Shown one piece after another: positions 1 to 9,727 of a stretch of 64,000 nucleotides of DNA. This DNA comes from an uncultured Litoreibacter sp. (GTDB lineage Bacteria; Pseudomonadota; Alphaproteobacteria; Rhodobacterales; Rhodobacteraceae). Under the pieces are notes generated by a model that was not told the origin of the DNA, did not search any database, and worked only from the letters and a program-made list of their open reading frames with translations. Within the stretch, counting starts at the first letter, position 1. Each line of letters begins with the position of its first letter. The position numbers and the translations under genes are program-made. Where the stretch lies: NCBI GenBank assembly GCA_947493265.1, contig CANLQL010000002.1, forward strand, positions 806,001-870,000. Reading direction: 5' to 3'.

Positions 1-410
1 AGCTCGGCCGGGAGCCTGTCGGCGACATCGGCTTTCAGCCCAACCCGGCGCAGCTTTTCGATGGCGATGGCGCGGGCTTCTTCCTCGGGGCGTTTGAGCG
101 AGCCGCGCATCAGGCGGAAGGCCACGTTTTGCCAAACGGGCAGGCTGTCAAAAAGGGCGGCGGCTTGAAACAGCATCCCGAAGCGGGCGAGAAACGCATC
201 GCGGTCGCCTGCGCGGGCGTCCTTGCCATCCACGAGGATCGTGCCTTCATCCGGTGTGACCAGGCCGAGGACGCATTTCAGCGCCACAGATTTGCCTGTG
301 CCAGAGCCGCCGATGATGACCATGCTTTCGCCCTTAGGGATGTGCAGGTCGACGCCGCGCAACACATGGTTGTCGCCAAAGCTTTTCTTGATGCCTTCAA
401 ACTTGATCAT
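1..410 (-). CDS. mlaF: MlaF-like lipid ABC transporter ATPase, 3' part cut by window edge
   Basis: ATP-binding subunit of an Mla-type (phospholipid/OM lipid asymmetry) ABC transporter, acting on the cytoplasmic face of the inner membrane. Only the first 136 residues lie in the window. The start ATG at 410 overlaps the stop of the MlaE-like permease gene in an ATGA. The protein opens with [12 protein letters not shown], and a Walker A motif GGSGTGKS is at residues 34-41. It is followed by a Q-loop-like FGMLFQ. The ABC signature, Walker B and C-terminus lie beyond the left edge, as probably does an MlaD-like substrate-binding gene. The permease partner directly upstream supports the Mla assignment over other ABC ATPases. 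Confidence 0.85.
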   Translation of the reverse strand, partial: MIKFEGIKKSFGDNHVLRGVDLHIPKGESMVIIGGSGTGKSVALKCVLGLVTPDEGTILVDGKDARAGDRDAFLARFGMLFQAAALFDSLPVWQNVAFRLMRGSLKRPEEEARAIAIEKLRRVGLKADVADRLPAE

Positions 411-1192
411 GCGGAAAAGAAGATCCCTGTGAGAATGAAGTTTGCGGCGAGGATCAGGACGGCAGCGGCCTCCACCGAGGATTTCGTAGCTTTGCCCACG
501 CCCTGCGCGCCGCGGCCCGAATTCATGCCATAATAGCAGCCCATGATTGCGGCGATGCCGCCAAAGACCGAGCCTTTGATCAGGCTGGAGATGATGTCGG
601 AGGCTTGCAGGAAGTCGGCGGTGTTTTGCAGGTACGCAGCCTCGTTGAAGCCCAGCGTCTTGGTTGCCACGAGGTAGCCGCCCATGATGCCGATGATGTC
701 GCCGATACCCACAAGAAGCGGCACGACCAGCAGGGCGGCCAGCACGCGTGGGACGGTGAGGTATTTCATCGGGTGGGTGGAGAGCGTCACGAGGGCGTCG
801 ATTTGCTCGGTCACTTTCATTGTGGCGATTTCAGCGGCGATGGAGGAGGTCACGCGCGCGGCGATCATCAGGCCCACAAGGACCGGGCCAAGTTCGCGCA
901 CCATGCCAATGGCCACGATTTGCGGCACCACGGCTTCGGCGTTGAAGCGCGCGCCGCCTGCGTAGATTTGCAAGGCCAACGCACCGCCGGTGAAGATCGT
1001 GGTCAAGCCGACGACAGGCAGGGAAAAGTAGCCCACCGACAGCAAAGCCTGGCCAAATTCCTTGATGTAGAAAGGCGGTGTCAGGGCGTGGCGCAGGGTT
1101 TGGGCGGCAAAGATTGCAACCCGCCCAATCGCTGCGAGGAACGCGAAAAAGGTCGCCCCGAGAGAGCCAAGAGTGTTTGCAAGAAGGCTCAT
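407..1192 (-). CDS. mlaE: MlaE family lipid ABC transporter permease
   Basis: Inner-membrane permease of an Mla-type lipid transporter, 261 aa, the usual length for MlaE. It is hydrophobic with about five to six membrane segments. The family's central block is clear: [15 protein letters not shown] followed by [16 protein letters not shown]. The start overlaps the end of alanine racemase by 4 nt and the stop overlaps the ATPase start by 4 nt, so the three genes are probably translated from one message. The family maintains outer-membrane lipid asymmetry; the direction of transport cannot be told from sequence. Confidence 0.9.
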   Translation of the reverse strand: MSLLANTLGSLGATFFAFLAAIGRVAIFAAQTLRHALTPPFYIKEFGQALLSVGYFSLPVVGLTTIFTGGALALQIYAGGARFNAEAVVPQIVAIGMVRELGPVLVGLMIAARVTSSIAAEIATMKVTEQIDALVTLSTHPMKYLTVPRVLAALLVVPLLVGIGDIIGIMGGYLVATKTLGFNEAAYLQNTADFLQASDIISSLIKGSVFGGIAAIMGCYYGMNSGRGAQGVGKATKSSVEAAAVLILAANFILTGIFFSA

Positions 1193-2208
1193 GCGTTGCT
1201 CCGTGCGTAGCGGCCACCCAGGGAGGTGAGGATTTCGTAGCCGATTGTGCCTGCGGCTTCGGCCAAGGTGTCAACTGATTGCTGCGGGCCCAATAGGGTC
1301 AGGCTGTCTGGGACTGACTCTAAATGGCTGACGTCAACGGTGAGTAGATCCATGGAGACGCGACCCGCCAGCGGGCAAGGCGTGTCGCCTGCAAATAGTG
1401 TTGCTTTGTCAGACATCGCCCGGATCAGTCCGTCAGCATATCCGGCAGAAACGGTGGCGATTTTCGCAGGAGTTGAGGTGGTCCAGCCGCAGCCATAGCC
1501 GACGGTTTCGCCAGGTGCGACGTCACGTGTTTGGATGACGGGCAGCGTCAGGGTCACAACAGGCTTGGCCGCGTCAAACGGCGCGCCACCATAAAGGCCG
1601 ATGCCGGGTCGGGTCAGGTCGAAATGGTAGTCTTTTCCAAGCAACGTGCCGCCGGTGGCCGCCAGAGATCTGCGCGTGTTCAGCCCGGCTGTCATGTTTT
1701 GGAAGGTCTTGAGTTGCGCGTCATTGGCGGGGTGGTCCGGTTCATCCGCGCAGGCAAGATGGCTCATCACCAATGTTGCCCCGTCTGCCATGTCGGCGGT
1801 GAAATCTGCGGCCTCGATCCCCAGACGGTTCATTCCGGTATCAAGCTGTATCCCAAACGGGTGGTCAGGCAGCGTGGCTTTGTGGCGCGCGATTTGTTCG
1901 GGAGAGTTCAGCAGCGGTGTCAGGTTCAAATCTGCGATGATCTGCCCATCCCCGGCCATGTGGCCGGAAAAGACATTGATTACCGGATCGGGGCCCAAAG
2001 TGGCGCGAAGGGCTGTTGCTTCTTCTGCCACGGCCACGAAAAATTCTGACACGCCCTCAGCGGCCAGTGCTTTTGCGATACGGCCAGCCCCTAGGCCGTA
2101 GCCATTCGCCTTGACGACAGCCGCGGCTTTGCCACCGCTCAGCCGGTTAAGCGCTTGCCAATTGTCAGCCAGTGCTGACAGGTCAATGGAGAGATGTCCG
2201 GTCGCCAT
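1189..2208 (-). CDS. alr: Alanine racemase
   Basis: PLP-dependent interconversion of L- and D-alanine, supplying D-Ala for peptidoglycan. The 339 aa protein has the PLP-lysine motif [10 protein letters not shown] (Lys33) at the start of the TIM barrel. The C-terminal catalytic tyrosine is in GETVGYGC (Tyr238), and the conserved PGIGLYGG and [11 protein letters not shown] blocks follow in order. It is slightly shorter than many Alr proteins (about 350-370 aa) but no key residue is missing. It lies 67 nt downstream of the RND pump gene on the same strand and overlaps mlaE by 4 nt. Confidence 0.92.
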   Translation of the reverse strand: MATGHLSIDLSALADNWQALNRLSGGKAAAVVKANGYGLGAGRIAKALAAEGVSEFFVAVAEEATALRATLGPDPVINVFSGHMAGDGQIIADLNLTPLLNSPEQIARHKATLPDHPFGIQLDTGMNRLGIEAADFTADMADGATLVMSHLACADEPDHPANDAQLKTFQNMTAGLNTRRSLAATGGTLLGKDYHFDLTRPGIGLYGGAPFDAAKPVVTLTLPVIQTRDVAPGETVGYGCGWTTSTPAKIATVSAGYADGLIRAMSDKATLFAGDTPCPLAGRVSMDLLTVDVSHLESVPDSLTLLGPQQSVDTLAEAAGTIGYEILTSLGGRYARSNA

Positions 2209-2275
2209 AGCCTAGGGTTTTGACAGCGACAGTCGCCGCGTCAAGCGCAAATCTGGGAATGCCTGCAAACTTGCA

Positions 2276-5200
2276 TCACTCAGCCGCTTTCAGGGGTGGT
2301 GATTTTGGTTTGCGTTTCTTCGGCTTGGCCTTTGGCTTTTCTGCGGCCTCAGATGCGTCATCTGGTTTCGCCACCGCGTCTGCTTCCGTGTCGGATGATC
2401 CTTCCGTAGCAGGTTCGCTTGCAGAAGGAGGTGTCTCGGCCTCCTGCGTGTCATCATCCCAATCGTCCGGGTCAGACCACAAAAGAACAGGGTTTTTCAC
2501 CTTGTTGGCTTCGCGGCGCAATGCCAGGTCGCGCGCAGATCTTGAGCCACGGCCACCAAGCGCGCGCAATTGCTTGACGGAGGCATAGGCCCCCAGCGTC
2601 AGCCAGACACGCAGTGCCAGAAGGGCCGGGGTCAGAACCAAGGTCAGGACGGTGGCGATGCCAAGCCCGAAGACCACAGCCGTTGCAAGCTGCTTCCACC
2701 AAAGCGCAGTTGGTGAGTTGATTGAATACCCACCATCGGCAAAGTTCAGCGACAGCCCGTACATCATCGGTGCAAGGCCCGCCATCGTGGTGATTGTCGT
2801 CAGCAGAACAGGGCGGATACGAGTCTCAGCTGTTCGCACAATCGCTTCGATACGCGGCATGTAGCGCGAATATTCCTGATAGGTGTCGATCAGAACAATG
2901 TTGTTGTTCACCACAATCCCTGCCAAGGCGACAATCCCGGTGCCCGTCATAATGATGGAGAACGCCTGATCCATGACCAACATGCCGATCAGAACGCCGG
3001 TGGTCGACAGAACAACCGCCAGCAACACCAGCACGGAGTTGTAGAAGGAATTGAACTGCGCCAGCAAGATTACGAACATCAGACCCAAGGCCGCCGCAAA
3101 GGCAGAGCTTAGGAACGCCTGGCTTTCGGCTTCTTCCTCGGTATCGCCAGCCCATTCAAAGCTGACGGTTGATGGCAATGGATTTTCGGTTTCGATCCAG
3201 TTGGTCAGATAGGCGATCCGTTCGTTCGGGTTCATAATCTCGGTGCGCAAGGTGCTTGGATCAACCGTGTCATCAAGCGGTCCTGTGACATAGTCATAGC
3301 CAAATTCTGCACCTTCGATATCAGGTGTGCCGGTGGCGTCGGCGGTTCGTTCCCGCGCGGCACCAAGGAAGATTTCTTCGCCGTCTTCCGGTGTGCCAAA
3401 CACCGCTACAAGGCCCGGTGTCACATCGGCTTTGACGTCGAAATAGCGCTGCTGCGAGATCCGGTCGATCTGGCCCAACTTCTCAACGGGTTTGCGGGTG
3501 ATGAAGTTTGACAAGGGGATCAACCCGTCAGGTGTGCGCACTTTCAGGCTGTCGAGCGTGGACAAAACCCGCTCGTCCTCAGGCAGGCGCACGCGGATCT
3601 CGATCTCTTCGTCAGAGCTGTCGACGCGCATTGTGTCCAGTAGCAAACCACGTGTGACCAGCTGTACCATTGCGCCAACTGTGGCGACATCTGCGCTGTA
3701 GCGTCCCGCCGCTTCCACATCGACGTCAATCTGCCAATCAATGCCGGGCAGGGGCCGTGTGTCTTCAACCTGGAACAGACCAGCGGAGTTATCAAATTTC
3801 GTCCGCGCGATTTGTGCAGCTTCCTGCAGGTCTTCCCAATTGTCGCCCTTCAAGCGCAGGTTGACCGGTTTGCCTTGACCGGGGCCGCGATCAAGGCTGA
3901 GGATTTCCGTGCGGATGCCGGGGATCTTGTCCATTTCCGCCTGTAACGCGGCCATCACCTTGTTGCCGCTGGCTTCAGGGTCGACGACCGTCCTGCTGAT
4001 CGGAATGAACCCAAGTAGATTGAACCAGTGTTCCTGTACGGTGGGGCGTTCGTCCCAGTCGGTCAGTTCCAGCTGAATTTGTCCGATCGTGTCCAAAGGA
4101 CCACTTGCGCCGCCCGTATTCGCATCTAGACCGCCTTGGCCGGAGAAGGCAAAGACAGATTCAATCGCTTCGAACGAGGACACAACATTTTCGACATCAC
4201 GCACCAGCGCGTCTTTTTCGTTCAGGGACAGGTTGCCGCGTGCGCGGACGTAGACAATCGCCTGTTCCGTCTCGGATTCGACGAAGAACTCAACGCCGTT
4301 ATTGTTGGCCCCGAACACGGTGAAAACGGTCATCACGAAGCCGATCACTGCGCCAATCACAACAAGCGGCATCACCGGATTACCGGCAATGAACTTGGTA
4401 AATGTACCAAAGGCCGTGCGACGGTAATGCGCGTCGATCTTCCGTTCGCGGCGAACCGGTGCGATTGCACCCATAGCGGCGGATGCAGCCATCGCCATGA
4501 AAGCAAAGAATAGCGCGGCAAAAATCATGTGGAATGTCGTTTCCTGCCCACGCTCGACACCCAGCAGATAGCCCGGGTTCAAAAGCTGCATGGCGGCAGT
4601 GAACAAGCCAAACATCGCAGCCGCGCAAAGTGCGGCGCGGATAAACCAGTTCAAACCGCGCAAACGGTCCGAGACGCGGGTGATGACACGGCTCATCCGG
4701 CCTGCAACACCACCCATAACCGGCAGGTAGATCAGCGCCACAATGAGGGAAGCGGACAAAACGAAGATCAGCGTGACCGGCAACATTCCCATGAATTCTC
4801 CGGGGATACCGGGCCAGAACAGCATGGGCAGGAACGCGCAAAGCGTCGTCGCAGTTGAAGAAACGATTGGCCAGAACATCCGCTTGGCCGCGTCGGTATA
4901 GGCCTGCATGGGGCCTGCGCCTTCACTGATGCGCTTGTCGGCATATTCAACGACGACAATCGCGCCATCAACCAGCATCCCGACGGCCAGGATCAAACCA
5001 AACATCACGATATTGGAGATCGAAATGCCCATGATCCCCAAAAGGATGAAGCACAACAGGAACGAGGTGGGGATCGCAAAACCCACCAATAGCGCTGACC
5101 GCGTGCCAAGCGATGCCAATACAACGATCATCACTAGCGCAATCGCAGTCAGGACGGAGCCTTCAAGCTGTCCCACCATATTAGCAACCTGGTCGGACTG

Positions 5201-6172
5201 GTCGAGCGTGACGTCAATACTGACCGCCTCGCGCAATTCAGTTGGCCAACCTTCCTGAACCTCTTCGACAGTGTCGCGGACCAGTTGCGAGGTGTCGATG
5301 ATGTTGAAGCCTTTGCGTTTGACGACCTGCAGCGCAACGGTGTCGTTGCCGTTAAAGCGCGCCGTGCCAACACGATCTTCAAAGGTCAGGCGGATATCGG
5401 CAAGCTGGCCCAGTGTGACCACACTGTCGCCGTTGACCTTGACGGGCAGGGCGTAGACATCGCGTGCTTCATCAAAGCTGGAGGGAATTTTGACGGCAAA
5501 TGCGCCTTGATCGGTCTCAATCTCGCCTGCAGCGATCAGAAGGTTGTTGTTGGTAACAACGTTGATCAGCTCTCCGGCGGTGACGTTATAAGCCTCAAGC
5601 GCAAGGGGATCGATGATCACTTCCAGCATCTCGTCGCGATGCCCAGCCAAGCCCGCTTCCAAAACAGGGGGGAGGCTTTCCAACGTGTCCTGCAAGTCCT
5701 TGGCGACCCGCAGCAATGTGCGTTCCGGCAACTCACCCGACAAGGCCACGATCACGATAGGGAATTCGGAGAAGTTGATCTCGTTGATCGAATACTGGTC
5801 CGCGCCTGTCGGAAATTCCGCTTCGGCCTGGTTCATCTTGTCTCGAACATCGGCAAGGATCTTTGTCTTGTCCCAGCCAAACTCGAATTCCAGTGCGACA
5901 CCTGCGTAGTTTTCAGACGCCGTGCCAGAGATCGTCTTCAGCCCGTCAAGGTCCTGAAGTTTGCTTTCCATCGGTTTGACGAGCAATTTTTCACTGTCTT
6001 CCGCGGAAATACCGGGGAAGGGCACAGACACGAAGAGCGCCGGGATTTCGATGTCTGGCTCACCCTCTTTTGGCAAGTTTGTGTAGGCAGCCCAGCCGAT
6101 TACCACAGACATCACGATAAACGCGATGATCATCCGGGCACGGCCACCTGCCCAATCAACGATACCGGTCAT
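2276..6172 (-). CDS. RND family efflux transporter permease (AcrB/HAE-like), unusually long
   Basis: Proton-driven inner-membrane efflux pump of the resistance-nodulation-division superfamily; pairs with the adaptor encoded just upstream (4 nt overlap). At 1298 aa it is about 250 residues longer than AcrB. TM1 is at about residues 12-30, periplasmic porter segments follow, then TM2-TM6 (about 340-490). An inserted stretch with two extra hydrophobic segments (about 509-532 and 546-572) precedes the TM7 region (about 598-620). The C-terminal tail after the last membrane helix is about 110 residues, acidic then Lys/Pro-rich. In TM4 the usual Asp-Asp pair reads VDGAIVVVE (Asp402-Gly403), and the TM10 lysine position reads VVNNNIVLID. 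No outer-membrane TolC-like gene is nearby. Substrate unknown. Confidence 0.88.
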   Translation of the reverse strand: MTGIVDWAGGRARMIIAFIVMSVVIGWAAYTNLPKEGEPDIEIPALFVSVPFPGISAEDSEKLLVKPMESKLQDLDGLKTISGTASENYAGVALEFEFGWDKTKILADVRDKMNQAEAEFPTGADQYSINEINFSEFPIVIVALSGELPERTLLRVAKDLQDTLESLPPVLEAGLAGHRDEMLEVIIDPLALEAYNVTAGELINVVTNNNLLIAAGEIETDQGAFAVKIPSSFDEARDVYALPVKVNGDSVVTLGQLADIRLTFEDRVGTARFNGNDTVALQVVKRKGFNIIDTSQLVRDTVEEVQEGWPTELREAVSIDVTLDQSDQVANMVGQLEGSVLTAIALVMIVVLASLGTRSALLVGFAIPTSFLLCFILLGIMGISISNIVMFGLILAVGMLVDGAIVVVEYADKRISEGAGPMQAYTDAAKRMFWPIVSSTATTLCAFLPMLFWPGIPGEFMGMLPVTLIFVLSASLIVALIYLPVMGGVAGRMSRVITRVSDRLRGLNWFIRAALCAAAMFGLFTAAMQLLNPGYLLGVERGQETTFHMIFAALFFAFMAMAASAAMGAIAPVRRERKIDAHYRRTAFGTFTKFIAGNPVMPLVVIGAVIGFVMTVFTVFGANNNGVEFFVESETEQAIVYVRARGNLSLNEKDALVRDVENVVSSFEAIESVFAFSGQGGLDANTGGASGPLDTIGQIQLELTDWDERPTVQEHWFNLLGFIPISRTVVDPEASGNKVMAALQAEMDKIPGIRTEILSLDRGPGQGKPVNLRLKGDNWEDLQEAAQIARTKFDNSAGLFQVEDTRPLPGIDWQIDVDVEAAGRYSADVATVGAMVQLVTRGLLLDTMRVDSSDEEIEIRVRLPEDERVLSTLDSLKVRTPDGLIPLSNFITRKPVEKLGQIDRISQQRYFDVKADVTPGLVAVFGTPEDGEEIFLGAARERTADATGTPDIEGAEFGYDYVTGPLDDTVDPSTLRTEIMNPNERIAYLTNWIETENPLPSTVSFEWAGDTEEEAESQAFLSSAFAAALGLMFVILLAQFNSFYNSVLVLLAVVLSTTGVLIGMLVMDQAFSIIMTGTGIVALAGIVVNNNIVLIDTYQEYSRYMPRIEAIVRTAETRIRPVLLTTITTMAGLAPMMYGLSLNFADGGYSINSPTALWWKQLATAVVFGLGIATVLTLVLTPALLALRVWLTLGAYASVKQLRALGGRGSRSARDLALRREANKVKNPVLLWSDPDDWDDDTQEAETPPSASEPATEGSSDTEADAVAKPDDASEAAEKPKAKPKKRKPKSPPLKAAE

Positions 6173-7374
6173 TGCGCGACATCCTTGTAGGTTACATCAA
6201 CCTTTACGCCATCGATGACATATTCCTGTCCGGTGACGATGACGTCCTCGATCTCACGCAACCCCGCGACCCAAACGCCTTCGGGTGTGTCCCTGAGGAT
6301 GGAGATCGGGGTGAAGCCTGCGACTTCTTGGTCGACGATGCGCACGCCTAGCGCGCCTTCGTCATCCAGTGTCAGGGCGGAGGCTGGCAACAGATGCGCA
6401 AGCTCGCCTTCCGACGAAATCAGAATTTCAGCGGTCTGGCCGTCGCGGATCGACAGATCCGAGTTTGCGACCTGAATTTCCACGCGGAATGTGCGGGTTT
6501 GCGGATCAGCGGAGCGCGACAGGAAAGTCACCTGACCTTGGACTTCGCGTCCCGATGTCAGGCGCGCACCGGCCAAAGCGCCGGTCTTGACCTTCACAAC
6601 CTCTGTTTCCGGGACGAAGCCCACCAGTTTGATCGGATCAAGCTGAATGATGGTTGCGCAGAGTGCGCCGGGTTGCATCAAGGTGCCCAGTTCCGCCGTG
6701 TCGGTTTCCAGAAGTCCCGCAAAAGGAGCCTTCACGTTCAGGCGTTCAATATCTTCCTGCGCGGCCGCAATCATCACTTCTGCGGACTCGACACCTGATT
6801 TGGCGGCCTCAACCCCCGCCATCGCAGCCTCAATCGACGCTTTTGCAGACGCCACGCGGGTTTCTGACGCAAAGCCGTCTTCGCTGAGTTTCGTTGCGGC
6901 GTTGTAGTTGATCTCTGCCTCGGCTTGGCGGGCCATCGCCTCGGTAACGCGTGCGCGGGCCTCTGGCAGGCTGGTTTGTGCTTGTTTCAGAACCGTTTCC
7001 CGGGTGCCCGGATCAATTTCACACATCAGATCGCCTTCGGTGACGGATGTGCCTTTGCGCAGCGGCTCTGAAATAATCAGACCGGAGGTTTCAGCGCGCA
7101 CATCGACCTGACGGGCGGCTTCTGTGCGCCCGCGCAGCAGAACTGCACTGTCGATATCACGTGCTTCGGATTTCAACGCGACAACTGACACGATGCGGCT
7201 TGTATCATCTGTTGCGGCTTCAGGTTCCGCTTCTTCAGCGGTTTCGACAGTCTCGGTTGCCTTGGTCGGTGCGTCGGTGGCACCGGCAAAAGAAAGCAGT
7301 CGATCCCGCTCAAAAACAGCGAGATAGAGGACAGCCGAGACAATAATTGCGACTAAAACAGATAAAACACGCAT
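6169..7374 (-). CDS. RND efflux periplasmic adaptor (HlyD/MFP family)
   Basis: Membrane-fusion protein linking the RND pump to an outer-membrane channel, 401 aa. An N-terminal membrane anchor (LSVLVAIIVSAVLYLAVF) is followed by an acidic linker. The lipoyl/barrel-sandwich half-motif (VDVRAETSGLIISEPLRKG) comes next, then an Ala/Glu-rich coiled-coil hairpin (about residues 130-215), the second lipoyl half (VKAPFAGLLETD) and a beta-barrel domain. It is first in the operon adaptor-pump-alr-mlaE-mlaF on the minus strand. An imperfect palindrome about 100 nt upstream could be a repressor site. Confidence 0.9.
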   Translation of the reverse strand: MRVLSVLVAIIVSAVLYLAVFERDRLLSFAGATDAPTKATETVETAEEAEPEAATDDTSRIVSVVALKSEARDIDSAVLLRGRTEAARQVDVRAETSGLIISEPLRKGTSVTEGDLMCEIDPGTRETVLKQAQTSLPEARARVTEAMARQAEAEINYNAATKLSEDGFASETRVASAKASIEAAMAGVEAAKSGVESAEVMIAAAQEDIERLNVKAPFAGLLETDTAELGTLMQPGALCATIIQLDPIKLVGFVPETEVVKVKTGALAGARLTSGREVQGQVTFLSRSADPQTRTFRVEIQVANSDLSIRDGQTAEILISSEGELAHLLPASALTLDDEGALGVRIVDQEVAGFTPISILRDTPEGVWVAGLREIEDVIVTGQEYVIDGVKVDVTYKDVAQ

Positions 7375-7471
7375 TTTTTGGTCCTAATTGGTGCGCTTGG
7401 CACCTTCTTTCAAAGTAACGCCAGCCCCGAGCCTATGGCCCGCTAATTGCGGCGAATCCAAGTGAGATACG

Positions 7472-7489
7472 CTAAACCGACCGGTTCAG
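7472..7489. promoter_or_regulatory. Candidate repressor operator upstream of the efflux operon
   Basis: Imperfect inverted repeat with the core AACCGACCGGTT at 7475-7486; 14 of 18 positions are symmetric across 7472-7489. It lies about 100 nt before the adaptor start (7374) in the 271-nt gap between the divergent adaptor and YfgM-like genes. ACCG-ACCGGT-type palindromes resemble operators of TetR-family repressors of efflux pumps, but no tetR gene is in the window. Inference only. Confidence 0.3.
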
Positions 7490-7645
7490 ATTAGTATTTT
7501 CTGCAGCGCGGCGCAAGATGACGGCAGGGCGACTTCTCTGGATCACAGCACAACTCTTGTGCGTTCGCTCTTGGCAAGGGTTTGGGCTTCGCGGTAAGAC
7601 ACCGCAGATATGTTCGGCCGAACGTCCATCAGGGAGACACGCACC

Positions 7646-8317
7646 GTGAGCGATACTGACAGCTTTATTGAAGAAGTCACCGAAGAGGTGCGCCGCGACC
7701 GGCTATTTGCAACGCTCAAGCGGTGGGGCTGGGTTGGTGGTCTTGCTGTGCTGCTGTTGGTTGGCGGGGCGACCTACAACGAATGGCGCAAAGCGTCTGA
7801 GCGGAATGCAGCGCAAGCCTTTGGTGATGCCTTGCTGGCGGGTATCGACAGCGATGATGCGGGTGCAGCACTTCTAAATGTCGAGACCAAGAATGACGCG
7901 CAGGCCGCGATTGCCGGGCACATGGCTGCTGCCGATGCTTTGGTTGCTGGCGATGCGGAACTGACCGCGCAGGCTTTGGAAAACGTGCAAAACGCAAGCG
8001 GTGCGCCAGCGATCTATCGTGATTTGGCGGCCTTCAAGGCGGCTTTGGCGCTGCCACCCGAAACACCGGCTGCAGACCGTATCGCAGCTTTTGACGCGCT
8101 TTCGGCGCCTGGGGCTGCGTTTCGCGTCTTGGCGCAAGAACAAAAAGCGCTTGCTTTGATCAGTTCCGGCGACACCGAGGCCGCGATAGAGTTGCTTCAG
8201 AGCCTTATCGCAGAAGCAAACGTGACACCGGGCTTGCAACAACGTGCGGCAGAGTTGATTGTAGCACTTGGCGGGGACGTATCCGGGGCCCTCGAAGCAG
8301 CGTCGGACGAAGGCTGA
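7646..8317 (+). CDS. YfgM-like membrane-anchored TPR protein
   Basis: Single-pass inner-membrane protein with a periplasmic tetratricopeptide-like helical domain, 223 aa from the GTG at 7646. That start is preferred over an ATG at 7610 because AGGGAG (7631-7636) is well spaced before it and the protein then begins MSDTDSFIEEVTEEVRRDRL, as in relatives. A hydrophobic segment is at about residues 27-43 (WVGGLAVLLLVGGATY), followed by an Ala/Leu-rich helical region. It is followed directly by bamB and der, the same order as yfgM-bamB-der in E. coli, where YfgM works with the Sec translocon and periplasmic chaperones. Confidence 0.82.
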   Translation: MSDTDSFIEEVTEEVRRDRLFATLKRWGWVGGLAVLLLVGGATYNEWRKASERNAAQAFGDALLAGIDSDDAGAALLNVETKNDAQAAIAGHMAAADALVAGDAELTAQALENVQNASGAPAIYRDLAAFKAALALPPETPAADRIAAFDALSAPGAAFRVLAQEQKALALISSGDTEAAIELLQSLIAEANVTPGLQQRAAELIVALGGDVSGALEAASDEG

Positions 8318-8358
8318 ACAGGCCGCTGAAACACGGTTGAGCGATCAAGAGGGGTGGC

Positions 8359-9681
8359 ATGGTTATGGGGTGCAAACAGATGATGCGGACATCGTTCGCT
8401 GGGCTGTTGCTTCTGGCGCTTGGCGCATGTGGCGAAGATGTGCTTATCCTGGATGGCGAACGCCAAGGTGTCCGTGAGGCGCAAGGCGTCACAGAACCTC
8501 AGATCGAGGTCGAGCGCGCGTTTACAGCACCACCACAAGTTACATCTCAAAGCTGGACCCATCGTGGTGGCTCCGTGTCGCGCTATATTGCCCATCCGGC
8601 TTTGGCGTCGCAGATATCCCAAGTCTGGAGCGCAAATATCGGGTCCGGAAACGGACGCAAAGCGCGGATCACTGCGGACCCGGTTGTTTCAGACGGGACA
8701 ATCTTCACCTTGGATTCCGCCGCAAAGGTCTTTGCGACAAGCACGTCCGGGGCCAGTTTGTGGTCGCGTGATCTGGTGCCCTCAACCGACCGAGCAGGCG
8801 ATGCCTCAGGGGGCGGTTTGGCCGTTGACGGCAATCTATTGGTTGTAACCACCGGGTTTGGGGACATTTATGCGCTGAACAGGGCCGATGGCGCGGTGAT
8901 TTGGCGTCAGCAGCTTGATGCGCCTGTGACAGCATCGCCGACAATCTCGGACGGGCTGATTTATGTTGTGACCCGTGACAACAGTGCCTGGGCGCTGGAC
9001 ACAAAAGTTGGACGGATCAAATGGCGGCTTCCTGGCACGCCCGCACCCGCGGTCATCGCAGGCGGATCTGGTGCTGTGGTCAATGATCGCTTGGCGATCT
9101 TCCCGTTCGGCTCTGGTGAATTGGTGGCAGCTTTGAAGCGGTCCGGTATTCGGGTCTGGGGCTCATCCGTCTCGGGCCAACGTCGCGGTGTCGCTTATGC
9201 CAGCATCACGGATATCTCTGGAGACCCGGTGCTGGTAGGTGGAAAGATTTACGCTGCCAACCAAGGTGGACGGGCTGTTGCCATTGATGCAGGCAATGGC
9301 GAGCGGTTGTGGACCGCGGATGAAGGGGCGTATTCCCCGGTCTATCCGGCGGGCAACAGTGTTTTCCTGATCTCCGACCGGGCAGAGCTTGTTCGGCTCG
9401 ACGCTGAGACGGGTGCAAAGATCTGGTCGCAGGAACTTCCTTATTACACTCGTTCGCGCCTCAAACGACGCGATGCGATCTATGCGCATTTTGGGCCGCT
9501 TCTTGCGGGCGGGCGTCTTGTCGTCGCCTCTGAGGATGGGTTTATACGCAGCTTTAGCCCGGAAACCGGGGCGCTGTTGTCGGAACAGCCTTTGCGCGCT
9601 GGGGCTGCGTCCAATCCGGTCGTGGTCAACGGCACGCTGTACGTGATTACCACCAATGGGCAACTCACCGCTTTCCGTTGA
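8359..9681 (+). CDS. bamB: BamB-like outer-membrane assembly lipoprotein (PQQ-type beta-propeller)
   Basis: Lipoprotein of the BAM complex that helps insert beta-barrel proteins, 440 aa. The signal peptide ends in a lipobox LGAC with Cys24 as lipidation site. The mature part is a series of blades with the PQQ-repeat pattern of alternating strands ending in W or L-D (e.g. DGAVIWRQQLDAPV, VGRIKWRLPG, NGERLWTADEG, TGAKIWSQELPY). The ATG at 8359 follows GAGGGG; an in-frame ATG a few codons later would also leave the lipobox intact. It sits between yfgM-like and der genes, the conserved neighbourhood. Confidence 0.85.
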   Translation: MVMGCKQMMRTSFAGLLLLALGACGEDVLILDGERQGVREAQGVTEPQIEVERAFTAPPQVTSQSWTHRGGSVSRYIAHPALASQISQVWSANIGSGNGRKARITADPVVSDGTIFTLDSAAKVFATSTSGASLWSRDLVPSTDRAGDASGGGLAVDGNLLVVTTGFGDIYALNRADGAVIWRQQLDAPVTASPTISDGLIYVVTRDNSAWALDTKVGRIKWRLPGTPAPAVIAGGSGAVVNDRLAIFPFGSGELVAALKRSGIRVWGSSVSGQRRGVAYASITDISGDPVLVGGKIYAANQGGRAVAIDAGNGERLWTADEGAYSPVYPAGNSVFLISDRAELVRLDAETGAKIWSQELPYYTRSRLKRRDAIYAHFGPLLAGGRLVVASEDGFIRSFSPETGALLSEQPLRAGAASNPVVVNGTLYVITTNGQLTAFR

Positions 9682-9727
9682 GCGCGTAATCCTCTAAGAC
9701 GCGCATCTTGAGTCTTTGGAGTGCGTC

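Noticed and set aside
5285..6190. Plus-strand open frame of about 300 codons opposite the RND pump
   Set aside because: Antisense shadow in a GC-rich gene; protein text is Arg/His/Asp mixtures with no domain.
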